Position numbers and translations under genes: made by a program. Below are positions 11,460 to 23,110 of a DNA stretch of 64,000 nucleotides, piece by piece. Numbering within the stretch: position 1 is the stretch's first letter; each line of letters opens with the position of its first letter. Location: positions 254,882,728 to 254,946,727 of the forward strand of contig JAVHZZ010000004.1 of assembly GCA_036250195.1 (NCBI GenBank). Direction: 5' to 3'. This DNA comes from Mixophyes australis (taxonomy: Eukaryota > Chordata > Amphibia > Anura > Limnodynastidae). Under the pieces are notes generated by a model. The model was not told the origin of the DNA, searched no databases, and saw nothing but the letters and a program-made list of their open reading frames with translations.

Positions 11460-12415
11460 CGATCACGTTACCACACTCCCCAACAACACTTGTCACTAAA
11501 GCACCTGAGATCCCATAGGGGAGGTGTTAATTGTTGGCAATCATGAATTAGGAGCAAAACTAAAAAAGGAGCACATTATCACCTAGGCAAAGCCATGTTG
11601 AACTGTGAGGGAGGGGTCAAATTTAAAATAGGCAGATAGATTTAGAGTGGTCATAGAGAGGTGGTGTCCTAACGCAACTCTAATTTGCAGTGTAAAAATA
11701 AATCTGTCCAGTATATATGTGCTACATGCAAAAGCAGCCAGTATTTTCCTTGCATGCCAAAAATAAATGCAATTGCACCTTTGCATTGTAGCATGTTTTG
11801 TCCATGAGCAAATTGGTTCCTTTTTTCGTTCTTTTGCTCCTATCTCTAAACGAGGCAGTCCATCTGGACATTTTCTAGAGATGGCAGTAAGTTTATTATC
11901 TATTTTTGTGTGACACAGTAACAAGAACCTATAGAACAGAGGGAGTTACTGCAATAAGATCTAAGTTTAAAACAAATGCTGTCATGCCAAAAAGTATCAG
12001 GGATCAAGGGGTAACAAAATATGTGGGTGCCCCAGAAACTGCTCTGATCCACCACCATTTTTTGCTTTGAATGGTCTCCTCATTCTTACTCAGTATTAGG
12101 GTCTGTCAGTTACTAACGGCATGAGCAATGTGTATAGTTCATGCAATGGTGTCAAACTGGTATATATATAATAGTGTGTTGCAGTGTTATATATTGCTAC
12201 GGGATTTCAATGTCTTGATGTATCTTAGAAATGGAGCAAAAAAGGGGTGTGGCTTGGCACAATAGATGCTCCTTCAAAATGTTGATATAGGTCCCAGCAA
12301 TTTTTGTAAGGGACATTAAAGGTCTGTGTGTCTTGAGTACCAGAAAGTTATTTTACAGACTTCTTATCTTTGTCACGCAAATTGGAGTAGGAGGAGTTAA
12401 TGCAGTGCAATCTGT
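11460..12415. other. Unassigned sequence
   Basis: No recognised gene or element. A 113-codon minus-strand frame at 11583-11924 shows no family signature. Confidence 0.5.
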
Positions 12416-12419
12416 ATTA

Positions 12420-12830
12420 TGTGTTCTTCCTCCTTCCTCTGCGGGCTCCGGCTGTGCAGGTAAGTGTCGGGGAGGTATTAGTGGCATTTGGGATAGGTTT
12501 GAGTGTTTTTTGGAAGAGTTGTGAGGGGCATTTGGGGAGTTCTGAGTGGCATTTGAAGAAGTCTGAGGGGCATCTGGGGATGTCTGAGGGGCATGTGGGG
12601 AGGTATGAAGAGCATGAATGGGACATGTGGCTGGATCTCAGTGGCATGGGAGGGGAATGTGGGGAGGTCTGAGTGGCTTGTGAGGGCATTTTGTGACATG
12701 TGGGAGTCTGAGGGCAGGCGGGGCTATTTTAAAGCAAGTGGCAGGTCTGAGTGTCATGTGGTATAATTTTGGAGCAGGTGGGAATATGAGAACATTCTGT
12801 GAGGAGTGATGTGGGGGTGCTGAATTGTTT
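12420..12830 (+). repeat. G-rich degenerate minisatellite
   Basis: Loosely repeated 20-25-bp units around GGCATTTGGGGAGTTCTGAGT variants. Composition mirrors the C-rich arrays at 7.5-8.1 and 26.6-26.9 kb on the other strand. The sequence AGGGCCTGATTTT follows at about 12828, so this may be a remnant of the same CAGGGCCTGAT hAT-type family in reverse orientation. Confidence 0.6.
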
Positions 12831-13350
12831 AGGGCCTGATTTTCTTTTATTCCTGATTTGAAGGAATAAATGGCCGGATATGCATAAGTGTAACTGCTTT
12901 GTGATTGGACTATGACTGTGTGTAAAATAATCACTGGGTGTCTCTTTATGCAGTCAACATATGGAAGCACTGACTGCAATAGTGACCGTGACAGAAGATA
13001 TTGTGGTAATCGCCTCATGTACAAAATGAAAATATACATTTCAGTGGATTTGCAGACGACTATTAACTGTATTGAACAAGTTAAAAGTGCACGAGAAAGT
13101 GCAGATTCAGTACGGCTGTGAGCACATAATATAAAATAGATAAACAACCCTCTGCACTATTTTTTACATCTTAACGAACCGCAAGGAATTTAATATATGC
13201 ATTTATAATTTTAGTGACAGACGATCACCTCCTGTTCTAGCTCCCCACTCTTTGGAGTCCAGTAAGCCATATTAATATTATGGGAGTCATTTTGAACTAG
13301 TAAAGAAAGAATAATCATCTTAATGTATCTATATGGCACCACAGTATCTG
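12831..13350. other. Unassigned sequence
   Basis: No recognised gene or repeat. Confidence 0.5.
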
Positions 13351-13617
13351 CAGCACGGTGGCTCAGTGGTTAGCACTTCTGCCTCACAGCATTGGGGTTA
13401 TGAGTTCAATTCCCAAACATAGCCTTATCTGAGTGTAGTCTGTACGTTCTCCCCGTGTTTGAGTGGCAGGTTAATTGGCTGCTGACAAAACTAACACTAG
13501 TCTGGGTGTGTGTGTGTACTATAAGATCCAATGGGCCAGGGACTGATGGGAATGACAAGCATTGTCTGTACAGCACTGAAGAAATGGTGGCACTATATAA
13601 ATAAATGGTGATGATGA
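13351..13617 (+). mobile_element. tRNA-derived SINE with L2-like 3' tail
   Basis: The head contains an A-box-like TGGCTCAGTGGTTAGCA and a B-box-like GGTTATGAGTTCAATTCC with tRNA spacing, so it would be an RNA polymerase III promoter. The 3' end, TGTACAGCACTGAAGAAATG then GGCACTATATAAATAAATGG and ATGATGATG, matches the L2-type LINE tail. That suggests mobilisation by L2 machinery. It is not a functional tRNA gene because no full cloverleaf follows. Confidence 0.85.
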
Positions 13618-13619
13618 CG

Positions 13620-14175
13620 AATCAACAAAAAATCAGTAGTAGGGGACAAAAGAAAGAATAGAATCAGTAAAAATCAATAGGAGAGACTATGGAGAAAGAA
13701 ACTACATGAGAGCGCACAATTAAAACAAAATAAAATTTATAAAGAGGATGAGGAGATAGAGAGGGCCACACTTGTGAAAGTCATTAAGAGGATTAGGGTA
13801 TCAAACAGAGATGATAAAGGTGGAGTGAAAGGGGCAAATGGAGTGTGAAGAGGGAATTGTTATAGGATGTGGCCTGGTAGGCAAATATGAAAAGGTGAGT
13901 TTTAAAGGACCGTTAGAAAAATTTGCTGTAGGGGGCGAGTCTGATTAGGTGGAACATCAACCTTAAGGGAGATCAGAGGAGGACATGTGATGGTAGGTGG
14001 TGGATAAGCTCAGTTTTGGATTTTTTGAGCTTGAGGCAGCATCAAGCCATCCAGGTGAAGATGGCAGTGAGGCAGTCAGACAAACTGAAGAGTAGGGAGG
14101 GTGAGAGGTCAGGAGAGAAAAGTTAAATTAGGGTGTCATCAGCATATAGGTGATATTTAAGATTATTTTTTTAAT
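13620..14175 (-). mobile_element. L2-type LINE reverse-transcriptase fragment
   Basis: Minus-strand translation from about 14170 downward gives KYHLYADDT (the YADD catalytic box), then SDCLTAIFTWM and KLKKSKTELIH, the order found in L2/CR1-clade RTs. Several stops interrupt it. It ends at the SINE, and the C-terminal tail and 3' UTR are degenerate. Confidence 0.75.
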
Positions 14176-15489
14176 TACTGCTATTTACTATTTTTCTTTT
14201 GCACAGATAGAACACAATGGCTGCTGATTGCTGTAATGGGGTGTGTGAAAAGAGTAATTTCATGACCAGTGATTCCATATAAGTGATATAAACCTTATAT
14301 ATATGCTTGATATCACCTGTGAAAGAGTGGGATATATTAGGCAGAAAGTGGACAGTCAGCTCTTGAAGTTGATGTGCTGGAAGCAAGAAAAATGGGTAAG
14401 CATAAGGGTCTGAGTGTTGCAGAAGCCAATCCAGCACATTTATTGAACTGGAACCACTAAATGCATTTTTTTTTATTTTATAGAAAAATATACTTTGGTA
14501 TTATTTTAAATAAAAGTGTGAACAATACAATACAGTGTGGATGAAAGTAGAGCACCAACTCTTACTATGAAAAGCAGGTTAACACAATAACTCTTAATAA
14601 AGCAATAATATCAACAGTATAAGACATAAACATTACACAACCTTATACATCAGATCAATATATCATATATTAACCTTACTGGCTCCTGATACTGGAATTA
14701 TCTCAAAGGGTGAATGCATATATATTTACTTATATTTTTGCCATATACTGCCAAACACGCACACTGGCAGCACTCAAACACACCACACAGATGGAGCAGA
14801 GCACTGCAAGTTGGGGCCCTTCTGCATGGATAAAAGCAGAATGTGTCCAAGTTTGCAGCTTTTAGAGGTCTTTAAATCACTTACAGTAAGAACCAACAGT
14901 CACAGTATGCAAACCCACCTGTAGCAACATCTGTAAAATCCTCAGCTTGTATCCTTGCTTTTTGTATCCTGGGACTTGTAGTTCCACAGCTGTAACACCA
15001 GAGAGGTATAAACTCAAATGCTGCTTAAATAAACACTTGTTGAACATTTACCTGCCCAACCATCTATCCCTGACACTTCAGCCCTTGTGGCCAGATATAG
15101 TCCAAACCCCACTTGAACAATAACAGATAGGTAATTTAACCAGTTACTTATCTCCACCAGAATATGAACTTGATTCTCTCCAAAATGTCTGACTTGCAAA
15201 ATGTCCTTCTTTAGAGGTGCATGCAAACCTCTCTCTACAACTTTAAACTGTGACTTCCCTGCAGGTTCTGTTCACCACTCCACTCTGCTCTGATATCTCT
15301 CAAGACTGTCTGTTCGCTCTGCTCAGACCATACATCCAGTGCCTTTCTGGTTAGGGTCACCTATCTAGTTACACAGCTCAGTCTCTCTAAGGGTGCTCTT
15401 CTCTCTCCCTCCTTCCCTGCTCTCTGGTTTCTCAGTCTTGTTAGACTCTGCCCTCTTTTCACAGTAGCCAATATCCATCTCTTTTCTTA
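14176..15489. other. Unassigned sequence, possible LTR remnant
   Basis: No coding signal. A TGGGACTTGTAGTTCCAC motif at 14969-14986 recurs elsewhere in the window. The stretch 14950-15480 is pyrimidine-rich and could be the 3' part of a retroelement in minus orientation, but I cannot place LTR ends. Confidence 0.4.
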
Positions 15490-15666
15490 CTGATGCACAG
15501 GGCCTGATTAAGGGTTCCAGCCGCCCTAGGCTAATACACCGGTTGTCGCCCCCCCTGCCACCCACCACCAATTTATAAACAGTGGTCAAAGTTTTACAAT
15601 GAAGACGGTAGAAGTGGCGGTATGGCATATAACAGTCTATACCAGCCCACTTCCACCACTGTGCGT

Positions 15667-16098
15667 TGTCGGGGTACCGAGGCTTGGTGCCCCTACTATC
15701 AATCTCTGATAACCTGATTTCCTATGTGGTATTTTGCCGTCGACAGCAAAGTGGAGAAATGAAACACAAACAAGGTGTTGCAGTTTCAAAATCAGCTCTG
15801 AGGGTCCATGCAAACTGATCCTTTATTTATACATAGTGACCAGCATTAACTGGTTAACGACAAGGACATATAAGGAAATCTCTTTAGCTCAGCAAAAATA
15901 CATATAAGCCCACATCCTCTGTTCAGCATTACATGCTTTTCCTGCCAGCTGCTTCCTTCAGTCTGGCATCCTGCCGCTGTCTGTTTCATAGGAAGCATCT
16001 GTTTTTTTCTTCAAAGCGTAGTCCTGTATAGTTTTTTTTTTAAGGCATTTCACATATTTGTACATCTTAATAACTATCAATTATTTTATACTCTCACA
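15667..16098 (-). repeat. ERV 3' LTR
   Basis: On the minus strand it runs from TGTGAGAGTATAAAATAA to GGTACCCCGACA (TG...CA). A TATAAATAAAGG motif at about 15821-15831 combines TATA-like and AATAAA signals. It differs from the 5' LTR by roughly five substitutions. Confidence 0.92.
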
Positions 16099-16115
16099 AT
16101 CCCATCTTTTTATTA
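16099..16115 (-). other. ERV polypurine tract
   Basis: Minus strand AAAAAGATGGGAT lies immediately before the 3' LTR, in the position of the plus-strand primer. Confidence 0.75.
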
Positions 16116-16268
16116 CATTAAACAAATATACATGTGTTTCCTGACCCTTCCTATCATGTCATGATACAGGGCTACCTAATCTCAAGCTACATTTATCCCG
16201 ACTTTGACCTAAAGTCTCCATGGAGATAGAGAATTGATCATTCACAAGAGAAAGTATCCTTGCATCAT

Positions 16269-17165
16269 TTATTCTTTCCCTAGCAGTATTTCACTGCAGT
16301 ATACACATGTTATTTTTGCTTGATAGGGGTTCTTCCGTTTACATGAGGTACATACTTTTTGAGTTTGATTAAAATATGTTGGTACCGGAGTCATGGCCTG
16401 ATTAACCATTTTCCTAAACTTACAGGACAAATAACAATTCCACACAATCAACAGGATCAAAACCATTATTATTACCAGTATTGGATGGAGCATTACCTTA
16501 AAAATACCTGTTGCAGTGGGGGAATTACCTATGAACACATCCCACCAATGGTGTTGCAGGTTATCTTTTAATTGACGAGCTACATATTTTAATTCCCGTG
16601 CTTCTATTACTGTCTGCATTTGTGCATGATTAGCTGAATAGTTTACCTGTGCCAAATGTTCTGCCAGGCGCTGGGTGTTGTTTATAGCATTGATTATCCT
16701 CTGAAGATTAATAGTCAAGTTATAGGAGGGTAGTTTAATTGGGATAAATTGCTGATATATATTGTCTCCCCTATCCTTATAGAATATATAAGTCCCATTC
16801 CTCCATATTAGATGAGTAACATTTTGGATACATCCTGAAAATGGGTTAGTCAAGTTATACATTTCTATAGTTTGTTTATCATGGGTTACTAAGCACACTA
16901 TTTGTGGTGCTACTTCTATAAACATATCATTTTTCCTGTCATGGAGCTCCCAATTACAGACACTAGTTGGATGTTCTAGCTTACAAGGTTCATAAACTTG
17001 AGTGTTTTGAGAGCACACTATTCCATTGTCTGTATTTGAACACAATCTTAAGTTATGTGTGTTGTTATTATCATCTATATACTCCCCTCTTATCTGCGGG
17101 GTCCATAATTGTGTTCCACCGACCTGGGCATAGAGTGGGACAGGCAATAGGAGGAATTTACACAT
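16269..17165 (-). pseudogene. ERV env, C-terminal part (transmembrane subunit)
   Basis: 298 codons open from just inside the L2 insertion boundary to the env stop. The ectodomain has about nine cysteines and many N-glycosylation sequons. A tryptophan-rich membrane-proximal segment (HHWWDVFIGNSPTATGIF, about 205-222) precedes a single hydrophobic span (about 225-246). The cytoplasmic tail contains C272-x2-C275-x11-C287-x2-C290, a zinc-ribbon-like pattern not usual in retroviral Env tails. I do not see a CX6CC disulfide motif. The first Met is not a natural start: the frame continues upstream of the L2 insertion in the intact ancestor. Homology to gamma/epsilon-like Env of lower vertebrates is inferred from the WWD-SPTATGIF segment and position. 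Confidence 0.8.
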
Positions 17166-17541
17166 TATTTTATTATTATTATTAATTTTTATTTATAGGG
17201 CGCCACAAAGTATCCTTAGCGCCGTACAAGGACAAACAATGGCACAGTACAAGGTGAAACAGCACAGTACAAGTAACAGTAAGCACTATAACTCTGGGGG
17301 CTCAGTCACAGCAAGAAAGAGAGGGAGGGGAAAAGTGAGTACAGGCAGGTAAATATGGCCCAAGAGGGTGGGCACGGATGACAGGTAAAGAGTCACTGAG
17401 GGGAGCGGAGAGAAGCGAGAGGAGTCAGAGGGCAGAGGGTTGGAGAGGAGGTGAACTGAGTAGCTGGAGAGCGCAGTTAAAAGTGATGGAAACAGGAGGT
17501 AGGAGAGCCCTACTCAAAGGAGCGTACAATCTAAAGGATCC
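17166..17541 (-). mobile_element. L2-type LINE 3' end inserted in env
   Basis: A 5'-truncated L2 3' UTR in minus orientation, ending in the GTGGCGCC...ATAAATAAAAATT tail and an AAT microsatellite. It is near-identical by eye to 1838-2190. It interrupts env, so it inserted after the provirus; no clear target duplication is visible. Confidence 0.85.
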
Positions 17542-18667
17542 AGTCCTCAGTATACTGTATGTCTGAAAACTTCCTATGCACCAGTTTTCTGTACACTTCA
17601 CACCCATTCCATCAGTTTGAATCCATAGCTGCGTAGCTACATTAAACATATTTCTATATACCAGTTCATTGTTAGTCATTAATTGAGTTTGAGCGTTACT
17701 CTTTTGTATTTTCTGATACAGTGTCTTAATTGAGCATTCAGTCCAGTTAAACATCTATTCCTAAGGAATTGAAAAATGTTGCATTAAATATCTGTAAATA
17801 TTCTTTGTCCCATAATATTAGTTTCTGCAAAGGCGTGAAAACTGTGGGCATCCACTGTGCCTGCATGGTGATTACCTTGTTTATATCTTCTCCTGCTGCA
17901 CTCATCTTATTACTCAATGTTTCTATGTCTATACTGTTAAGTACCCCCATTCCAGTACCTGTTGCCCCCAATAATGTATCATACCACTCCCTTTTCTTCC
18001 TATTTTGGCACATGGGATCAAGAGGGAATGTGATATTGAAAGTGTGCTGGGTTGCATATTTCCTAGTACCTATATTTCTGCAAGTAGAGGGCACCTTGAT
18101 TAGAGTATCATTAATGATTCTTGGCTTGGGGTCTAATATGTATAGTCTTTTCATGAGTACATACTCCCCTGGTATCTCAGTACTGTTGGTACACATCATC
18201 ATCAAATCCCCTATTCCCTTGCACGCCCTTCCTATAGGTACTGTATTATTATTGGAGCCATTTACACACTTGAGGGCTTCTATCCAGGCTTGGGTATACC
18301 CTTTTAATTTGATAAATGGTTCAGTGCAGCATATGATGGGAGTACTATTAGTTATGGTCATAGTATAATTTTCCCCTGGTGCCCAAAAATGATGGGGTTC
18401 ATTCTTCCCTGCTGTTAATACAAACCCATGGCCACCAGTAAATGTAAAGTTTAACTTACAACAGGGATATGGAATCATTCTTCTACTACTTCCTGTTCCT
18501 ACATCTACCATCGCACATTCTTCTTGATTACTTGATTTATTCCATATCATACCTGCACATTTGGTTAAGTCTACCTTCTTAACTTTATTTCCTGGCGTAT
18601 ACATCTGTATATACATTATCTGTACTGTTACTAGTGCTATGCACATTATCACACAAAAAGGATTCAT
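17542..18667 (-). pseudogene. ERV env, surface subunit and N-terminal transmembrane part
   Basis: The ATG at 18667 overlaps the pol stop by 4 bp (ATGA). A hydrophobic signal peptide occupies about residues 1-22. A short, cysteine- and sequon-rich surface subunit ends at a basic RKKR furin-type site (residues 223-226). An EWYDTLLGATGTGMG stretch follows, with a fusion-peptide-like glycine/alanine character. The frame stops at 17747 and resumes one frame over (MFNWTEC onwards) until the L2 insertion near 17541. The surface subunit of about 226 residues is short compared with mammalian gammaretroviral Env. Broken. Confidence 0.85.
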
Positions 18668-20403
18668 GGTGCTTCAATTTTCACTGTCAGCTTTTTGCAG
18701 TGAGATGCGTGGACCCAGGTGTCTCGTCCTCCTAACTTAACAGAAGTGGGAGTAGTCAAGACCACTTGATATGGACCATCAAATCTGGGTTTCAAAGTTT
18801 TCCTCATGTGCCTTTTTAGGTAGACCCAATCTCCTGGTTGCAAGGCATGTGTTCCTGTATCGTTATTTGGATCTGGAATGGAGGAGAAAACTTGAGAGTG
18901 CACATTAGTCATTATCTTTGTAAGCTGTATTAAATAACCAGCTAGATCTGCATGATTATGTTGCAATTGCTGAGGAAAATAACACCCTGTCTTCGGGGCT
19001 CCCCCAAACAATATTTCATAAGGGGACAACTTATGCTTCTTTCCTGGTGTTGTTCTAACTGAATATAGAGCTAAAGGTAGACAATCTAACCAGGTTTTTC
19101 CTGTTTCTGCAATTATTTTCTGAATTTTTAACTTTAATGTGCCATTCAATCTTTCCACTTTTCCACTTGCCTGCGGCCTATACGGGGTATGAAAGGCTTG
19201 CTGTATCCCCATATCCTTCATTATATTTTGCATTACTTCCCCCGTAAAATGCGATCCTCGGTCTGATTCTATTGTTTCAGGTATTCCATATCTGCAAATT
19301 ACCTCACTTATCAGTTTCTTGGCAGTGTTTTTAGCTGTCGCCTTAGCCACTGCCCAGGCCTCTGGCCAATTTGAGAATAGATCTGTATACACAAGGATAT
19401 ACTCATATGTTCCTACCCTAGGTAGCTGTATATAGTCAATCTGCAATCTCTGAAATGGGTACAATGGCTTTGGTGTGTTCTGTGGTGTTTTCACTACCTG
19501 ACCTGGATTGTATTTTCCGCATATCACACAGGCTGCTGCATATGCCGTAGCAGCTGCATTGAATCCTGGTGCTACCCATTGTCGTAAGACAATATTGGTC
19601 ATAGCTTCTTTAGAATTGTGGACCAGCCCATGTGCCAATTGAGTCATCATAGGGTATAGGCTTCTGGGCAGACAATACTTATTATCTGTTCTCCAGAGCC
19701 CTCTCTGACATATAGCACCTTCCTTGTCCCATGCTTTTTTGTCTATTGAGGAGACTTGTTCCTGGAACTTTTGCAGTATGTCAAGGGTTACAGGCTCTAC
19801 AGGGTTTTTACCCTGTATCACATGACAGACCTGCACCCTGGGCATAAGGGCTGCCTGTTTAGCAGCAGCATCTGCCTTGGCATTTCCCATAGCCTCCCTA
19901 GTCTTTTCTTTAGTGTGTGCCTGGACTTTCAATATAGCTACCTTCCTGGGTAGCTGCAGAGCTCTAAACAGAGCCCTTATCTGTTCTGCATGCTTGATAG
20001 GTTTTCCTGCTGACCCCACAAAATCCCTGCTCTTCCATATTGGCCCAAAATCATGGGCCACACCATATGCGTACCTGGAGTCTGTGTATATGTTAGCTGT
20101 TTGGTTTTCTGCCATTATACATGCCTCAGTGAGTGCATGCAACTCCGCCTCCTGTGCTGAGCAGAAAGGTGGGAGTGGTTGTTGTATCAAAGTCTCTTCC
20201 AGGGTGGTCACAGCATACCCTGTGTGTGGTGACCCTTCATAATAATACCTGGAACCGTCAACAAATAAGTTCCAATCTGCATTAGGTATAGGGACATCTG
20301 TCACATTTTCTAATTCCTTCATTTCTAGCTTCATTAGTTCAGCACAGTCATGTGACTCAGAAAGGGAAAATTTTTGTGTGTATTTTGTCTGGTACTGATA
20401 CAT
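18664..20403 (-). pseudogene. ERV pol: RNase H and integrase
   Basis: A 579-codon open segment. RNase H acidic residues are D49 (FVDGS), E87 (AQEAELHAL), D108 (YTDSRYA) and D178 ([10 protein letters not shown]). The integrase zinc domain is H258, H262, C292, C295. The integrase core triad is D323, D381 and E417 with 35 residues between the last two (DD35E). A GPY-type C-terminal motif (RFDGPYQVV) follows. It ends by overlapping the env start. The segment itself keeps all catalytic residues, but the upstream pol frame is broken, so it is part of a pseudogene. Spacing is typical of class I retroviral pol. Confidence 0.9.
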
Positions 20404-21290
20404 TTCTCCCTTTCTGATTCATCAAGGGTGGGTAGGTCCCCACCCACCTCTCTCCCCTCTGTTGAACCTGCTTCAACTGGAAACAGTGTAGCAGGTTCAA
20501 AACTGTGCATCTTTTAATTGTTACATGTGCATGACTTAATAATGACACCTCATACTTAGTGAGCCTTGCTGTGGACAGATGCTTTGTTCTTGCTTGGTAT
20601 AGTATTTCTGTAACTGCATGTGGGACCTGTATAGTTAAGGGGTGGTCTAGTACTATATCTGCCACCTTATCTTTTAGCAAGGCTGCGGCTGCCACCGCCC
20701 TTATGTAGGATGGGGCTCCTCTTATGATACTGTCTAGATGTAATGAATAGTAAGCCAGCGGTCTCTGTTTATGTGAGTGTGCCTGTGAAAGGACCCCTTG
20801 TGCATGTCCCTTAGATTCATTGCAGAACAAGGTAAATGGCTTATCATATTGTGGTAATCCTAACGCTGGTGCCTGCACAATGGCTTGTTTTTAATGTTTC
20901 AAACGATGTTAGTTGTGATTCAGTTAAATATATCCTGGACCCTTTTACCTCACTAAGAGCATCATAGAGGGGTTGCATTAGGAGAGATGCTCCGGCAATC
21001 CATTCCCTGCAGTACCCTACCAAACCTAGGAATGCCCTTAATTCCTTGGTGTTCTGTGGTGGCTTTACCTGCTGGATTGCAGTTATCCTGTCCTGTGTGA
21101 GGTGTCTGGTACCTTGTGAGATGCAATGTCCTAAAAATATTACCTTACTCTGCGCTGCTTTTATTTTTGTTGGTGATACCTTGCAATTTTGCTGCCCTAA
21201 GAAGTTAATTAATGTCTCTTCCTGACACCTCTCATTCATTTGGCAACATGGTAATAAGTTATCTACATATTAGAAGAGTGTCTTGTTTTT
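20357..21290 (-). pseudogene. ERV pol: C-terminal reverse transcriptase, frameshifted
   Basis: Palm, thumb and connection regions are recognisable: the catalytic box, then KVIFLGHCISQGTRHL, LRAFLGLVGYCREW, and the KPFTLFCNESKGHAQGVL connection. The catalytic box reads YVDN, so the second Asp of YXDD is replaced by Asn, and a stop lies just before it (about 21272-21276). At least two further single-base frameshifts occur, near 20890 and between about 20500 and 20400. The fingers domain is missing. Confidence 0.85.
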
Positions 21291-21292
21291 AT

Positions 21293-21530
21293 TCAACAGC
21301 TGCTGGAGCCTGTTCTAGTAATTGTGTACAATGTATTAAACACCTCTGTAACCACAAGTCCCCAGAACCTACAGTTTTGTTTTCCTTCTCCAGCAGTACC
21401 AGTTGCTTCATTTATTTGACTCTGTGAAATAGCCTGTGTCACTGAATCTCCTGCATCCAACATATCGTTGTATGCGGGTGGGGCAGGAGGTTCTTTTGGT
21501 TTCAATTTACCTGGTCTAGGGGTCTGACAT
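21293..21530 (-). pseudogene. ERV gag PPAY region fused to RT by deletion
   Basis: The first part (EPPAPPAYNDM) contains PPAY, a PPxY late-domain motif as found between matrix and capsid in class I gag. Within about 50 codons the sequence passes into the RT region in another frame. Capsid, nucleocapsid, protease and N-terminal RT have therefore been lost in a deletion near 21360. Confidence 0.65.
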
Positions 21531-23110
21531 TAAATCACACACAAATGTTCACCTAACATTCTCTCAGCTGAATATCGTTTCAGCACCAACACCAAAAAAA
21601 ATAAATCATTTGCACCTACAGTAGACCTAAATGACCTAGCTAGAATCCTAACATTGTACCACAAGTCAAATTACTAACAAAAAATCCCTTCAAATCAATA
21701 TCCAGAAATGTGGTAAAATTATACTAATACAAGCTTAAAAATGGAAAAGCAGAAAAGATTATTCTTTCAGTAATCCACAAAACACTCTCTTTCTTGCTAA
21801 AAGAGGAAGAAAAAAATAAATATAACTGATATGTTACAGCATAGAGTTGTGGAACTACAAGTCCCAGCATTCAATTAGCTTCAGCTTCAATTATGTTGTT
21901 ACCACTGCTGAGATATTTCAATTACTCTTGAATTACCGAAGCACACGTGAAAACCTTTTTTCTATCAACCACATATATTGTCAAATAAATCCTTCTCTTT
22001 CACACTGAACACTGAACAAACTGGGGAGAGAATCTGCAACTTCATTCCCCCTCTGCTCATATCCCCCCTCCCTTTCTCAACACACTGAAGTCTTTTACAC
22101 AGAATAGGAAGGGGAAGACATTCCATTCTCTGTCTCTCACTCACAGGTTGTAAGACAGAAACATAACAAAAACTAAAAAAAAATATGCACAATGTGTAAT
22201 TTGTCTTTTCTTTTTCCTAATTCATTTTGCACAACCAATACAAAAAGTATTATATCTGGCGCAAAAGAGAATATATCAAAAATAAGACTGCAGCTAAAAA
22301 TAGTCCAGTGCAATTCTCAAGTTCCAATAGCCAAAAATAGAACGACCCTCTGAATTTAAAAGGCTTTCTCGAATTTCTACCAGCACAAATACTGTTAACT
22401 CTGAATCCTTCAGTGGCTAATTTAAACATTATTGTACACCTTTCTTCAACAACAGACATATAAAGCAATATGTCAAAATATAACAAATACAAACAGTGAA
22501 TCTTATCAGAACCAGAAGGGTGAGTATTCTTGAACCATCACATCAAACTGATGAATCTTAGAAGACACAGAAATAACAACGACCTTTTTAGAGCAGAATA
22601 AAACTTCTACCCACCGCTGTTTTGTCGTTCCTAGTTCTGCCTCTCCCCGACTCCTTCACAGTTTTTCAGGAAGATTTTCGAAGCTCACTGTGGCCTCTAA
22701 GTATGTTAAAGGCAATAGACCTTTTGCCACCAGTAAAATCCCTTTTAATTCAGGTGTACGGTGCACACTGGAGAATTGATCTGAGACTCACACTGTTGTC
22801 TAGATTAATCAGTTCTGTTTTACTGAAACTGGTATACTAATATTTATACATAAAACCTGGCATACCCTCTTATGGTTACATACTATAATAATAAACAAAA
22901 TCCTTTAAATTGTAGCTATGACCTGCAACCAATTGAACAAAGACATCTGTAAATCTTTCTCACTTAGAGCAGGACAGACAGCTTATCTTGCTTATCTTTA
23001 CTGAAAGTGAGTTATATCCAAATTTTTGAAGCATAACCGCTCATCCTTTAAATCTGTTAATCTAATTGGAATTTCTTTACTTACGAAGGTCTATAGTTAG
23101 TCATTTTTAA
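21531..23110 (-). other. 1.6-kb segment of unknown origin inside ERV gag
   Basis: Lies between the matrix-coding part of gag and the PPAY fragment, with no gag-like coding. Read on the minus strand it contains a TATAAATATT motif (about 22840) and a polypyrimidine tract ending CTCTTTTAG (about 21796-21804), which looks like a splice acceptor. It also has an AACTACAAGTCCCAGCATTC motif (21853-21872, plus strand). It could be an inserted LTR or other transposon, or captured host DNA. Ends and duplication were not resolved. Confidence 0.5.

Noticed and set aside
11583..11924. 113-codon minus frame as a small gene
   Set aside because: No recognisable domain, no flanking gene structure, not distinguishable from chance.
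13351..13420. tRNA gene
   Set aside because: A and B boxes are present but no complete cloverleaf; L2 tail follows, so it is a SINE head.
17769..18368. 199-codon plus frame inside env
   Set aside because: Antisense shadow of the retroviral env reading frame.
22250..22492. 80-codon minus frame as an accessory retroviral gene
   Set aside because: Lies in the foreign segment of the ERV, with no conserved features; chance length for AT-rich DNA.
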